DNA of 64,000 nucleotides from Parahaliea mediterranea (GCF_017255185.1 NZ_JAFKCZ010000008.1:231714-295713), one strand, 5' to 3'; positions 43,013 to 54,880 are shown, numbered from the stretch's first letter. Made by a program: numbers and translations. Notes: generated by a model not told the origin, from the sequence alone.

Positions 43013-43930
43013 TCACGCCCCCCTGCCCCCGGGCATTGATCCGGCATGCCTGGCAAGCAAGGCGGCGGGTACCGCAACCTCGACGACTTCAATGGCTCCG
43101 GTACGGGTTCCCGCGTAATCTCCCGGCCTGTGCCTGTCGGGCGACATTTCGGCCGTTGTCACATACAGACTGCGGCCGTCCTCTCCGCCAAGGGCGCAGG
43201 CAATAGGCACGCCCCTGGTTTCGGCGCTGGCCAGAACCTGGCCGTCCGAACCAATTCTCAGCAATCCGCCGTCACCCAATGCCGCCACCCAGACCGCGCC
43301 TTCGGCATCCATGCATATCCCGTCCGGGGCCCCCTTGTCCAGACGCATCAACACCGATCGATCTACCAGCGCTCCCGCAGCCGCGTCCACCCGAAACTGG
43401 ACCAGGCGGCCCGCCGCGGACTCCGCCACCACGGCGCGCTCCCCATCACCGGTGATAGCAATCCCATTCGGGAAAGCCAGGCCACTTGTAGCCACCGACA
43501 CCCCACCATCCGGCTCCACCAGGAACACGCTTCCTTTTGCAAAATTCTCGCCGGCGGCAATATCAAAACCGTATTCGCCAATGTAGGACCGGCCGTCGGG
43601 CAATGTGAGCATGTCGTTCAGGTGACTGGCCGCAAGGGGAGAGAGATCGGCGTGTATCGAGGTTTCACCGCTAGTATGACTACAACGCATTACTGCTCGC
43701 CGATACTTGTCGACAAAGAGCAGATCGCCGTCGGGCAACCACCCAAGTCCGCCGACCGCGCTGCTCCAACTGATCACGCAACTCGCGTGACCCCCGGAAT
43801 CCACTTTCCAGATATCGCCGAGGTACATATCGACAAACCAGAATTCCCCGCGATACCAGCGCGGGGACTCCGGAAAAGAATAACCTTCGATCCATACCTC
43901 GGACATCAATGCCGACCGCACTCGCTTCAT
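43013..43930 (-). CDS. SMP-30/gluconolactonase-family lactonase
   Basis: A six-bladed beta-propeller lactonase of 305 residues. The metal ligands expected for the family are visible: Glu in GYSFPESPRW, Asn in SHLNDMLTLPDG, Asn in LAFPNGIAIT and Asp in KGAPDGICMDAEG. It would open a lactone to a hydroxy acid, and a lactone is just what a Baeyer-Villiger-type LLM monooxygenase makes. I use ATG at 43930; GTG at 43942 is also open but overlaps the AAGGAG site. Operator copy J lies upstream. It marks the right end of the regulon. Confidence 0.87.
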   Translation of the reverse strand: MKRVRSALMSEVWIEGYSFPESPRWYRGEFWFVDMYLGDIWKVDSGGHASCVISWSSAVGGLGWLPDGDLLFVDKYRRAVMRCSHTSGETSIHADLSPLAASHLNDMLTLPDGRSYIGEYGFDIAAGENFAKGSVFLVEPDGGVSVATSGLAFPNGIAITGDGERAVVAESAAGRLVQFRVDAAAGALVDRSVLMRLDKGAPDGICMDAEGAVWVAALGDGGLLRIGSDGQVLASAETRGVPIACALGGEDGRSLYVTTAEMSPDRHRPGDYAGTRTGAIEVVEVAVPAALLARHAGSMPGGRGA

Positions 43931-44004
43931 TACCTGGTCCACTCCTTGTTATACGCGCGGGTTGCCGGGCGGAACCGCCATAAAAACGGCACACACCGAA
44001 CCAC

Positions 44005-44024
44005 ACGATACAATTATGTACCAT
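44005..44024. promoter_or_regulatory. Island operator copy J (before the lactonase gene)
   Basis: ATAC (44008-44011), AATTAT, GTAC (44018-44021), about 75 bases upstream of the lactonase start. Confidence 0.62.
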
Positions 44025-44218
44025 TGCGATGCAATCGTTTTCTCCATTGTCGCGGCTCGCATTCCCCGCAATCCGTTTCGCTCCACCGGGGAAGCAGGCC
44101 CGTGGAAACCCCGATTCCGGATATTCTTCTGCCCCTGGCACACCTGAACGAGCAGACTCCGCCGGAAAGACCCGACACCGCCGCTGGAATTTTCTTTCTG
44201 ATCCAGAAACCGAATCGA

Positions 44219-44692
44219 CTAGTCTTTACTGCTTTGCTGGCTGATGATATCCATCAATTCCCGCCCCTGCTCGGGGAAGCGCCAGCGCACGCGGCCGAAG
44301 TCCGCCAGCGGCAGCCAGTAGGCGCGGCGGACTTCGGTAATGGCGTGTGGGTCGATGGTCCCCGTGTCGGGGTGAATGGCGCACTCGTAGAGATTGAAGC
44401 CGGTATCAAAGGTATGCACCAGGCGGCCGACACGCAGGTCCAGGCCGGCCTCCTCCCAGGCCTCCCGCTGGGCGGCGCACTGGGCGGACTCGCCCGGCTC
44501 GGTGTGACCGCCCGGCGGGCTGACCCGCCCGTTCCAGCCCTCGATCACCAGCATCTGGCCATGAACCACCGTGAGGCAGCCCGCGCTGGGGGCGCGGTCC
44601 GGTTTACCGGTGTAGGTACACGGGGGCGGCTCGGCGACGCAACCCGCCAGCAGCAGTAACAGCGCACAGGCCGTCAGGCCACCCGGCCTCAT
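44219..44692 (-). CDS. NUDIX hydrolase with lipoprotein signal
   Basis: A 157-residue protein with a lipobox (ACALLLLLAGC, Cys at residue 18), so it is predicted to be lipid-anchored outside the cytoplasm. A complete NUDIX box follows: GHTEPGESAQCAAQREAWEE then AGL. NUDIX proteins normally act on cytoplasmic nucleotide diphosphates, so a surface or periplasmic copy is unusual. The residue after the Cys is Val, not Asp, so outer-membrane sorting is likely by the E. coli rule. GGGAG precedes the ATG. It is 33 bases downstream of dnaE on the same strand and may be co-transcribed. The substrate is unknown. Confidence 0.85.
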   Translation of the reverse strand: MRPGGLTACALLLLLAGCVAEPPPCTYTGKPDRAPSAGCLTVVHGQMLVIEGWNGRVSPPGGHTEPGESAQCAAQREAWEEAGLDLRVGRLVHTFDTGFNLYECAIHPDTGTIDPHAITEVRRAYWLPLADFGRVRWRFPEQGRELMDIISQQSSKD

Positions 44693-44725
44693 TGGCTCGC
44701 TCCCACGGGCAGTGCCGGGGCCGGC

Positions 44726-48214
<3,489 letters not shown>

Positions 48215-48654
48215 GGGGGGAAGTTTACCGCCAGGGTATTGGCTAGACTAGCGGCGGCACCAAATTTGGCTGCCCTATCTACGTTTTGACTGTTTTGTTC
48301 CAATCATGGATGGGTAGATTCGATAGGCACCGTCGCCGGAACCGGGGGTGACCCCGCCGGGACACGCTGTACCCGATAAAGCGGGGCAGGCTCTGAATAC
48401 ATCCATGTACGCTCGTGTTGCGGAAGGCCGCCCCCGGCATCCATGCCTCTCACGTCCCCCTGGGGTCACCCCCGGCCCCGGCGACTCATTCCTTTGCCGA
48501 CACGCAATGAGGGTTCTACAAAAAGGCGAGAAAGGCCTGGCTCACCATCTGTAAGTACACCGTTGGTGCGAGTTTCACTTTCCAACAATGGTCAGGGCAC
48601 AGCTGGCCCTCTTTGAATTGACCCAGCCAGCGGACCTGCCGGGCCACCCCCATT
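48215..48654. other. Gap upstream of dnaE containing an inverted-repeat element
   Basis: About 440 bases. It holds the dnaE promoter side (48215-48300), a 154-bp element with terminal inverted repeats (48332-48485) and about 170 bases before the convergent end of the hydrolase gene. No gene is supported. Confidence 0.5.
48332..48485. repeat. 154-bp intergenic element with 24-bp terminal inverted repeats
   Basis: The left end (48332-48355) includes ACCGGGGGTGACCCC; the right end (48462-48485) includes GGGGTCACCCCCGGCCC. The two 24-base ends are complementary at 22 of 24 positions. The inside has no coding potential. The shape is that of a MITE-like or long palindromic intergenic repeat. Confidence 0.65.
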
Positions 48655-50571
48655 CTAGTCGTAGTAGTAAAAACCCAACAGATTCCAATAACTGTAGAAC
48701 CACAGCATCGCCAAACCGACCACCGATAGCAGGCTGTGCCGCAGCCGGGGCCAGGTGCCCTCGAACAGCCCGTCGCGCCACACCGCCAGGCTCTGCCAGG
48801 CGTGGTAGAGCGCCGCCAAGCCGGCGAGGATGGCGCAGACCATGGCCAGTTTCAGCGTCAGGGGAATGGCGTTGAGCAGCTCGTGCAGCTCGGCCGACAG
48901 GCCCAGGGCGCTGAATACCAGGAACAGCAAGGTCGGCACGGCCAGCGCGATGGAGGCGGTCTCCGCCCGTCGCGCCGGTGCCGGCAGGGTCCGGTAGCGT
49001 CGCCACTGGTAGGCCAGGCGCAGCAGCACCAGCGCGGCGGCGAGGCCCGCCGCGGCCAGCAGGCCGGTGGTGAAGCCGCGGGTTTCCCAGAATGGGGCGC
49101 GGTAGAAGCGCATCACTTGGGTGCCGTCGAGCACATAGCCGCTGATGTCTCCGTCTTCACCGGCCTGGAAGGCGACCCGCTCGACGCCGTCGACCTCGCG
49201 GAACAGTTTGTCCCCGACCTCCACGTAGGGCGTGCCGGCGATCATCAGGGTATTGCCCGGCAGCGCCTCGACGCTGGTGCCACTGACGAGCCGCAGCAGC
49301 GCCTCGAAGGTGCTGTGGGCGCTGCGGCTGGTGACATAGTTCCCGACATACTGCCCCGAGCGTTCGGCAAAGTCGGCGGGGGGTTCGATGGCCGGTGACG
49401 GACGCGGGAAAAACTCGTCGTAGAAAGCCTTCAGCAGGTTGTCGCGGACGGCGCCGGCACCGGGTCCGCTAAAGGAGAGAAACAGCATGAAGTTCTCTGC
49501 CCGGGACAGGCCAAAGTGGGATTTGAAGACCCCGGTGGCGCCGCCGTGGCCGAAGACATCGAGGCCATCCGGGCCGTAGGCGTATTTGATGAAGCCCAGT
49601 CCCACACCTCTCACCCGCGGGTCGTGGCTGAAGCCCTCATCGAGCATCTGGCGCAGGGTTTCGGGTGCCAGGATACGCTGTCCCCGATAGGCGCCACCGT
49701 TCAGCAAGGCACGGGCGAACAGCGACATGTCCCCGGCGCTCACCGCGGCGGCGCCGGCGGGCCCCACGTTGGACACCAGTTCGTAGGGCAGTTCCTCATA
49801 GCGGCCCTGGCGGTGGGTGTAGGACTTGGCCATGTGCGCGTCCAGGGCCGGCGGCAGGGGCTCGACAAAGGACGAGTGAGTCATGCCCAGGACATCGAAG
49901 ATGTGCCGCTGTACATAGTCGTTGAAGTTCTCGCCGGAGACGTTGGCGACGATTAAACCGGCCAGGGCCGTGGCCCAGTTGGAATAGGCGACCTGTTCCC
50001 CCGGCGCGTAGACCCGCTCGGGCTGGTACTTGGCCAGGGACTCGTTCAGGGGCAAGATGCGCGCCTGGTCGTGGACGATGAGGAAGCCCAGCGCGCCGTC
50101 CTCGAAGCCCGCGGTGTGGGTCAGGATATGCCGCAGGGTAACCGGCTGGCCGGGCCAGGTATCGGCCACCTGAAAGGTCTCGAGGTACCGGTTGACATCG
50201 ACGTCCAGGTCCAGCCGGCCCTGCTCGACCAGCTGCATGACGGAAACCCAGGTAAAGAGCTTGGAAATGGAGCCGGGGCGGAACAGGCTGGTCGCCGGGT
50301 CCACCGAAATGCGTCGCTCGACGTCGATGTAGCCGTAGCCCTTGGCGAACACCAGTTCGCCATCCTTCATCACCGCCACCACGCCCGAGGGGCTGTGGTG
50401 AGCCCGCATCTGGGCCTTGACCGCGCCGTCGACGAAGGCTTCCACCACCGCGCCGTCACTGACATCGGGGACGCCAGGGGCGGCGCCAACAACCCCAGCC
50501 CCGGCTCCCAGCAGCAGGACCAGGGCGCTTGCCATGCGCCGGCACCATCCCCTGTTCAGTTTCGCTACCAT
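48655..50571 (-). CDS. Serine hydrolase, class C beta-lactamase-like, with C-terminal membrane domain
   Basis: A 638-residue protein. A signal peptide (to about residue 30) is followed by a beta-lactamase/penicillin-binding-type domain with SISK (residues 101-104), YSN (196-198) and HGG in DVFGHGGATGV. The last ~150 residues contain four hydrophobic segments (for example TTGLLAAAGLAAALVLLRLA and SVVGLAMLWFYSYWNLLGF), anchoring the enzyme in the inner membrane with the active site in the periplasm. Such proteins are esterases or D-amino peptidases more often than true beta-lactamases. AGGAG precedes the ATG. It is 40 bases downstream of the M19-family gene on the same strand, likely one operon. 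Confidence 0.87.
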   Translation of the reverse strand: MVAKLNRGWCRRMASALVLLLGAGAGVVGAAPGVPDVSDGAVVEAFVDGAVKAQMRAHHSPSGVVAVMKDGELVFAKGYGYIDVERRISVDPATSLFRPGSISKLFTWVSVMQLVEQGRLDLDVDVNRYLETFQVADTWPGQPVTLRHILTHTAGFEDGALGFLIVHDQARILPLNESLAKYQPERVYAPGEQVAYSNWATALAGLIVANVSGENFNDYVQRHIFDVLGMTHSSFVEPLPPALDAHMAKSYTHRQGRYEELPYELVSNVGPAGAAAVSAGDMSLFARALLNGGAYRGQRILAPETLRQMLDEGFSHDPRVRGVGLGFIKYAYGPDGLDVFGHGGATGVFKSHFGLSRAENFMLFLSFSGPGAGAVRDNLLKAFYDEFFPRPSPAIEPPADFAERSGQYVGNYVTSRSAHSTFEALLRLVSGTSVEALPGNTLMIAGTPYVEVGDKLFREVDGVERVAFQAGEDGDISGYVLDGTQVMRFYRAPFWETRGFTTGLLAAAGLAAALVLLRLAYQWRRYRTLPAPARRAETASIALAVPTLLFLVFSALGLSAELHELLNAIPLTLKLAMVCAILAGLAALYHAWQSLAVWRDGLFEGTWPRLRHSLLSVVGLAMLWFYSYWNLLGFYYYD

Positions 50572-50611
50572 TATTGTTGTCTCCTGTTGTCTATTGTCGC
50601 CGCTTACCGGC

Positions 50612-51787
50612 TCAGGCCGGTTGCCAGACTTCCCCCAGCACCCGGCGGAAGTTGTCGCTCAATACGCGGCGGATATCGCTGTCGCTGTAGCCGCGGCGGA
50701 TCATGGCCTCCACCAGGTCGTAGGTGCGCTTGGGGTGGTCGAAGCCGTCCACGTCGATTTTGTCGCGGAAGGCATAGCGGCCGGAGTAGCCGGATTTGAG
50801 CTGGTCGTAGGCGGGTTTGGGCAGGTCGTCGTAACCGTCCATGTCGAGATCGGAGCCGATGCCCACGTGCTCGATGCCGATCATCCGCGCCACGTAGTCG
50901 ATGTGGTCCACCACGTGTTCCACGGTGGTCGGCTCCTGGGCGCGCACGAAATTGCGCACGCCGGTGATGCCCATCACGCTGCCGGCGCGCCCCACCGCGC
51001 GGATCGCCTCGTCGGACTTGCAGCGCACGTGACCGTCCACCAGGGCGCGGGCGTTGGAGTGGGTGATCAGCACCGGCCGCTTCGATACGGCGAAGGCGTC
51101 GAGGGTGGTGCGATCCCCGCAGTGGGAAACGTCCACCGCCATGCCGACGGCATTCATGCGTTCGACGATGCCGACCCCGAAGTCACTGAGCCCGCCATCG
51201 CTGCGGTCGGTGGCGCCGGTGCCGATCAGGTTGCGGCTGTTGTAGGTGAGCTGGCTGATCCGCTGCCCCAGGTGGTAGTAGCGATCGACATCGGCCGGCT
51301 CGCGGAAGTGATCGGCGTTCTGGATACCGATGATGATGCCCAGGCGCTCGCCCTTGACGAGGTCGTCGAAGTCGGCCACCGAGTCGATCCGGCGCAGGTG
51401 CTCGGGGTGCTCCGCCACCAGGGCGTTCAGGCGCCCGACGAAATAGGGGGCGTCCTCGGCGCCGAGCCCGACCGCGGTGTGAAACACATCGATCCCCGAG
51501 GACAGCAGCACCTGCAACTGCTCCGCGCTCACCGCGTAACCGTCCATGCGCTTGGGCTCGTCCGCCATGGCGGACAGGATCATGGGCCCGAAGGGAAACG
51601 GCGCCGACAGCATGTCGATCACCTGGGTGGAGGCCACCAGGTCCACCGCGCGCCGGCTGTAGCGGATGTCGCTGGCGGCGAACACCCGGAAGGCGCCGAA
51701 GTTGAGCATGGGCGCGGCCAATAGCGCGCCGCCCGCCGCCGACAGCAGGCGTCGCCGGCCCGGTTTGTCCAGTGATTTGTCAGTCAC
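50612..51787 (-). CDS. Tat-exported membrane dipeptidase-family (M19) protein with altered metal site
   Basis: A 391-residue renal-dipeptidase-family protein. The twin-arginine signal is GRRRLLSAAGG at residues 10-20. Family landmarks are QLTYNSRNLIGTG, DGGLSDFG, VDVSHCGDRT and PVLITHSNARAL (both His ligands present), and HVGIGSDLD. The N-terminal zinc motif H-x-D expected near residue 58 reads DMLSA, and the bridging Glu position appears as Gln in IGIQNADHF, so the usual two-metal centre is incomplete. It starts at GTG 51787 with GGAGG upstream. It diverges from the GntR gene, which probably controls it. Confidence 0.85.
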   Translation of the reverse strand: MTDKSLDKPGRRRLLSAAGGALLAAPMLNFGAFRVFAASDIRYSRRAVDLVASTQVIDMLSAPFPFGPMILSAMADEPKRMDGYAVSAEQLQVLLSSGIDVFHTAVGLGAEDAPYFVGRLNALVAEHPEHLRRIDSVADFDDLVKGERLGIIIGIQNADHFREPADVDRYYHLGQRISQLTYNSRNLIGTGATDRSDGGLSDFGVGIVERMNAVGMAVDVSHCGDRTTLDAFAVSKRPVLITHSNARALVDGHVRCKSDEAIRAVGRAGSVMGITGVRNFVRAQEPTTVEHVVDHIDYVARMIGIEHVGIGSDLDMDGYDDLPKPAYDQLKSGYSGRYAFRDKIDVDGFDHPKRTYDLVEAMIRRGYSDSDIRRVLSDNFRRVLGEVWQPA

Positions 51788-52086
51788 AGCCAGTCTCCTC
51801 CATGGCGTCCCGTTACTTTCGGGCGTGCGCCGCTATGCCCTTTGCGCAACCGGCCATGGGCGACGGCCCAGCCGGCCACCACACGGCGGCAAAACCTCAG
51901 CAAACGCCAAGACTAAGCAGCTGTATTTGATAATGCAATATTTTTAGGCAGTTATATTTATTTAATATATTATTTTTAGCTGTTCTAAATTATACGGCCA
52001 GGCGCCACGCCAGGTCCGCCTCACGCCGCGGCCCCCACAGTGTACAATCGCCCCTGAGCCATTCACCCTCCGACCCAGGGAGCGAC
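51788..52086. promoter_or_regulatory. Divergent control region of the M19-family gene and the GntR gene
   Basis: About 300 bases with a strongly AT-rich core at 51925-52000. The core contains GCAGTTATATTTATTTAATA and TTTTTAGCTG. The minus-strand reading resembles the region before TonB receptor 3 (57228-57261) in layout: CAGC, an AT-rich middle with TTATTAAATA, then CTGC. It is a candidate GntR binding region. Confidence 0.45.
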
Positions 52087-52773
52087 ATGTCGAAACAGGA
52101 TATCAAGCACGGCGAAACGGACAGCGCCTACGAGGCGGTCATGGACGCGATTGTCACGCAGCGGCTCGCGCCCAGCCAAAAGGTATCGGAGAACATCCTG
52201 AGCGACATGTTCGGCATCCGCCGCACCGCCTCGCGCAACCTGATCGAGCGCCTGATCGCCAAGCAGTTCCTGGTGTCGGTTTCGCCCCGGGTGACCCTGG
52301 TCGCCCCCCTGACCGCCCTGGAGATCCGCCAGAACTTCACCCTGCGCAAGATTCTGATGCCGCCGGTCTGGACCCAGGCGGCCTCCTACGTGGATTACGA
52401 CGAACTCCAGGCGGTCAACGAGGAGATCAAGCAGCTGCAACCGATCGAGGACGAGGACATCGCCCTGCAGGTGCTGAAGAAGAACAAGGAGCTGAACCTG
52501 CTGGTCTACGAAAAAACCGGCTATCCCCTGGTGCTCGACTGGGCGCGCCAGCTGGAGGATACGGCGATGCGCATCTACTGGCTCTACATCAAGGCCAACA
52601 AACGCTCCCCCTACACCAGCGAACAGCAGGGCATGGTGCTGGAAACGCTGCGCGGCTACGAGCCGGCCCGCATCCGCATGGCGGTGCACGACACCCTCAC
52701 CCAGATCGAGGACCGGGTGTTGAACACGATCTTTTCCAGCAAGCAGTTCTACACCCAGGACCTGAGGGTCTAG
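52087..52773 (+). CDS. GntR-family (FCD-domain) transcriptional regulator
   Basis: A 228-residue regulator with an N-terminal winged helix (residues 12-70: YEAVMDAIVTQRLAPSQKVS, then LSDMFGIRRTASRNLIERL) and a helical C-terminal FCD ligand domain with the family's regularly spaced acidic and His residues less evident than in FadR. GGGAG precedes the ATG. It lies between the peptidase-like and alpha/beta hydrolase genes, converges on the latter, and diverges from the former. It may sense a product of the local uptake and hydrolysis system. Confidence 0.87.
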   Translation: MSKQDIKHGETDSAYEAVMDAIVTQRLAPSQKVSENILSDMFGIRRTASRNLIERLIAKQFLVSVSPRVTLVAPLTALEIRQNFTLRKILMPPVWTQAASYVDYDELQAVNEEIKQLQPIEDEDIALQVLKKNKELNLLVYEKTGYPLVLDWARQLEDTAMRIYWLYIKANKRSPYTSEQQGMVLETLRGYEPARIRMAVHDTLTQIEDRVLNTIFSSKQFYTQDLRV

Positions 52774-52782
52774 AAAAACAGC

Positions 52783-54798
52783 CTAGGCGGCCGGGACCGC
52801 GCGCCGAACCCGAAGCGGCCGCCCCTCCCGGGCCAGGGCCTCGAGCGCCACGCCCCCGCCCAGGATGCGGCCAAGGGGGATACCCCGCGCCGGCGGCGAC
52901 GCCCCGTCCTCACGGGCCAGGTTGATAAACAGGCGCGCCGGCCCGCCTTCCACCGTCGGCGGCAGCAAGAAGACCACACCCCAGCCATTCTCAAACTCCG
53001 GGTCCCGGGACTCCCCGGCGTCGAGCACCGCGTCCGCGCCCCCTTCCAGGGCCAGCTGGACACCCTCGCCGACCGCGACCCGGGACAGGAAGCGACCATC
53101 CAGGTCACCGGCCGCCACCTGCGACAGCAAGCGCGCCACCGCCTCCGGTGAGCGCCGGGGATAGAGCGCCAGGGTCACATCGCCGCCCGCGGTTTGCAGC
53201 GTCACCTGCCGGGTCGCGTCCCGCGGGTGGGTATCCAGCCACCAGCCGCGAAGCGCCGCCGAATCGATAACCCGCAGGTGCTCCCGGTAGGCGCGCAACT
53301 GCGCCGCGGGAAAACCGACATCCGCGCCACGCAGGTGGGTGTCGAAAAAACCGCTCACCAGGTCGTTTTGCAGGGCGATCATCGTCGCGCCGTCAATAGG
53401 GCCGGTCACCAGGTCGCGCAGCCAGCCGCGCAGGAACAGGGGGATATCGGTGTAGGCCGCATGGGTCGCACCGCGCACCATCAGGCGATAGACGTCCTCG
53501 CGCAGGCCCGCCAGTTCGGGGCGCTCGTAGGAAAAGTCGTTGTAGCCCATGCTCGGCTCGCCGACATCCTCGCCCACCATGTTGGCCAGGATGCCAAAAT
53601 CGGAGTAGAGCATCATAAAGGGCGCCGGCACTGAACGCTTCAAACCCTGCAGATGGAAATCCCGCCCATCCAGGTTGACGCCGGCGGCGCAGCGCGCATC
53701 CACCCGGCAAAAGGCGCCGGTAGTGGAACCACCGTAGGACATACCCATCTGCCCGGTCCGGCGAAAGTCACTGGCGGCCACCAATTCGGCGACGGCCCCG
53801 GGCACCGCCCCGCGCTCCAGGCTGTCCAGCAGGAAAATCCGGTCCTGTAGCCACACCTCGGCACTTTGCGTGACCAGGGCGTGCCCCTGCGCGCGGGCCT
53901 CCCGGGCAAAAGCCTCGATACCCGCGTGGCGCTCGGCCGGCGTGGCGCCGGCCAACACCGCCCTGTCGGCCGCGCTCGGCTCCAGGGTGCTGGCGCTGCG
54001 CGCGGCGGCGGCGGGATCGGCCGCGACCACGCCGCCGTCGGGAAACACCGTGCCCGCCGAGTCGTGGGTGTGCTGCAGGGAGTAGACCGCGTAGCCACGG
54101 CTGGCCAGGGCCTCCATCAAAGCACTGCTCTGGCCGGCAAAGGCGTGGTAACCGTGACTGAAAACCACGACCGGTAACTGTGCCGCCCCCGCCAACAGGG
54201 GCGCCGCCTCGTAGGCGTTGCTGCGGCCGTGACTGAAATACTGGGCGAAAAAAGGCAGGCCGAACAGCTCGCCGATACCGGTAATGGTGTACTTCGTCTC
54301 CGCCTCGCTCAGGTAGGGGCGCCGCGGCAGGCCCGTCACGTCCCCCGCCGGGTACCAGGCGCGCACCAGCAGGCGGCGCGGCTCGGCGGCACCCGCCGCG
54401 AAAACGCCACGGCGGCTGATATCCACCAGTTCGAAAGCCCGCGTGCCCACCGCGTGGGGACCGCCGGGCGGCGGCAGGTCGCGGACCGGGAACAGGTACA
54501 GGGGCGCCGCCGCCACGCCCGCCAGCAGGGCGACCGCGATACCGGACTTCCAGGGCACGCCACCCCCCTTGCGCGCCCCGCCCCCGCGCGCGAACAGAGC
54601 CAGGGGCAACAGCAGCAGGGCCACCAAGGCGCCCGCCCCACCCTGCCAGCGGTAGTTCGCCAGGCCCCAGATGCCGGCCGCGAACACCACCAGCAGGCTG
54701 GCGAACAACAGGGCCGTGCGCCAGCGCAGCCCCCTCGCCCACCAGGCCAGCAGGAAAACCGCCAGCGCCAGCAGGATCAGTACATCACTTGCAATCAT
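52783..54798 (-). CDS. Alpha/beta hydrolase (PAF-acetylhydrolase-like) fused to a cyclophilin-like domain
   Basis: A 671-residue, three-part protein. The N-terminal ~115 residues contain three or four membrane segments (DVLILLALAVFLLAWW; ALLFASLLVVFAAGIWGLA; LVALLLLPLALF; SGIAVALLAGVAAAPLYLF). The middle is a PAF-acetylhydrolase/dienelactone-type alpha/beta hydrolase with oxyanion SHGYHAF (~214) and nucleophile elbow GMSYGGS (Ser ~354), and H in RGATHAAYTD. The C-terminal ~135 residues (GGDVTLALYPRRSPEAVARL ... GPARLFINLA) resemble a degenerate peptidyl-prolyl isomerase of the cyclophilin type. ATG at 54798 has GGAG seven bases away; the longer start at 54834 lacks one. Fusion of these two domains is uncommon. 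Location is probably the inner membrane facing the periplasm. Confidence 0.8.
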   Translation of the reverse strand: MIASDVLILLALAVFLLAWWARGLRWRTALLFASLLVVFAAGIWGLANYRWQGGAGALVALLLLPLALFARGGGARKGGGVPWKSGIAVALLAGVAAAPLYLFPVRDLPPPGGPHAVGTRAFELVDISRRGVFAAGAAEPRRLLVRAWYPAGDVTGLPRRPYLSEAETKYTITGIGELFGLPFFAQYFSHGRSNAYEAAPLLAGAAQLPVVVFSHGYHAFAGQSSALMEALASRGYAVYSLQHTHDSAGTVFPDGGVVAADPAAAARSASTLEPSAADRAVLAGATPAERHAGIEAFAREARAQGHALVTQSAEVWLQDRIFLLDSLERGAVPGAVAELVAASDFRRTGQMGMSYGGSTTGAFCRVDARCAAGVNLDGRDFHLQGLKRSVPAPFMMLYSDFGILANMVGEDVGEPSMGYNDFSYERPELAGLREDVYRLMVRGATHAAYTDIPLFLRGWLRDLVTGPIDGATMIALQNDLVSGFFDTHLRGADVGFPAAQLRAYREHLRVIDSAALRGWWLDTHPRDATRQVTLQTAGGDVTLALYPRRSPEAVARLLSQVAAGDLDGRFLSRVAVGEGVQLALEGGADAVLDAGESRDPEFENGWGVVFLLPPTVEGGPARLFINLAREDGASPPARGIPLGRILGGGVALEALAREGRPLRVRRAVPAA

Positions 54799-54880
54799 CG
54801 GTAACTCCAGGGCGGTCCAGGCATGCCATTTCATACAGGCTTCCCGTCACATTACAACCGGGACGGGAAGCCGCCGACCG

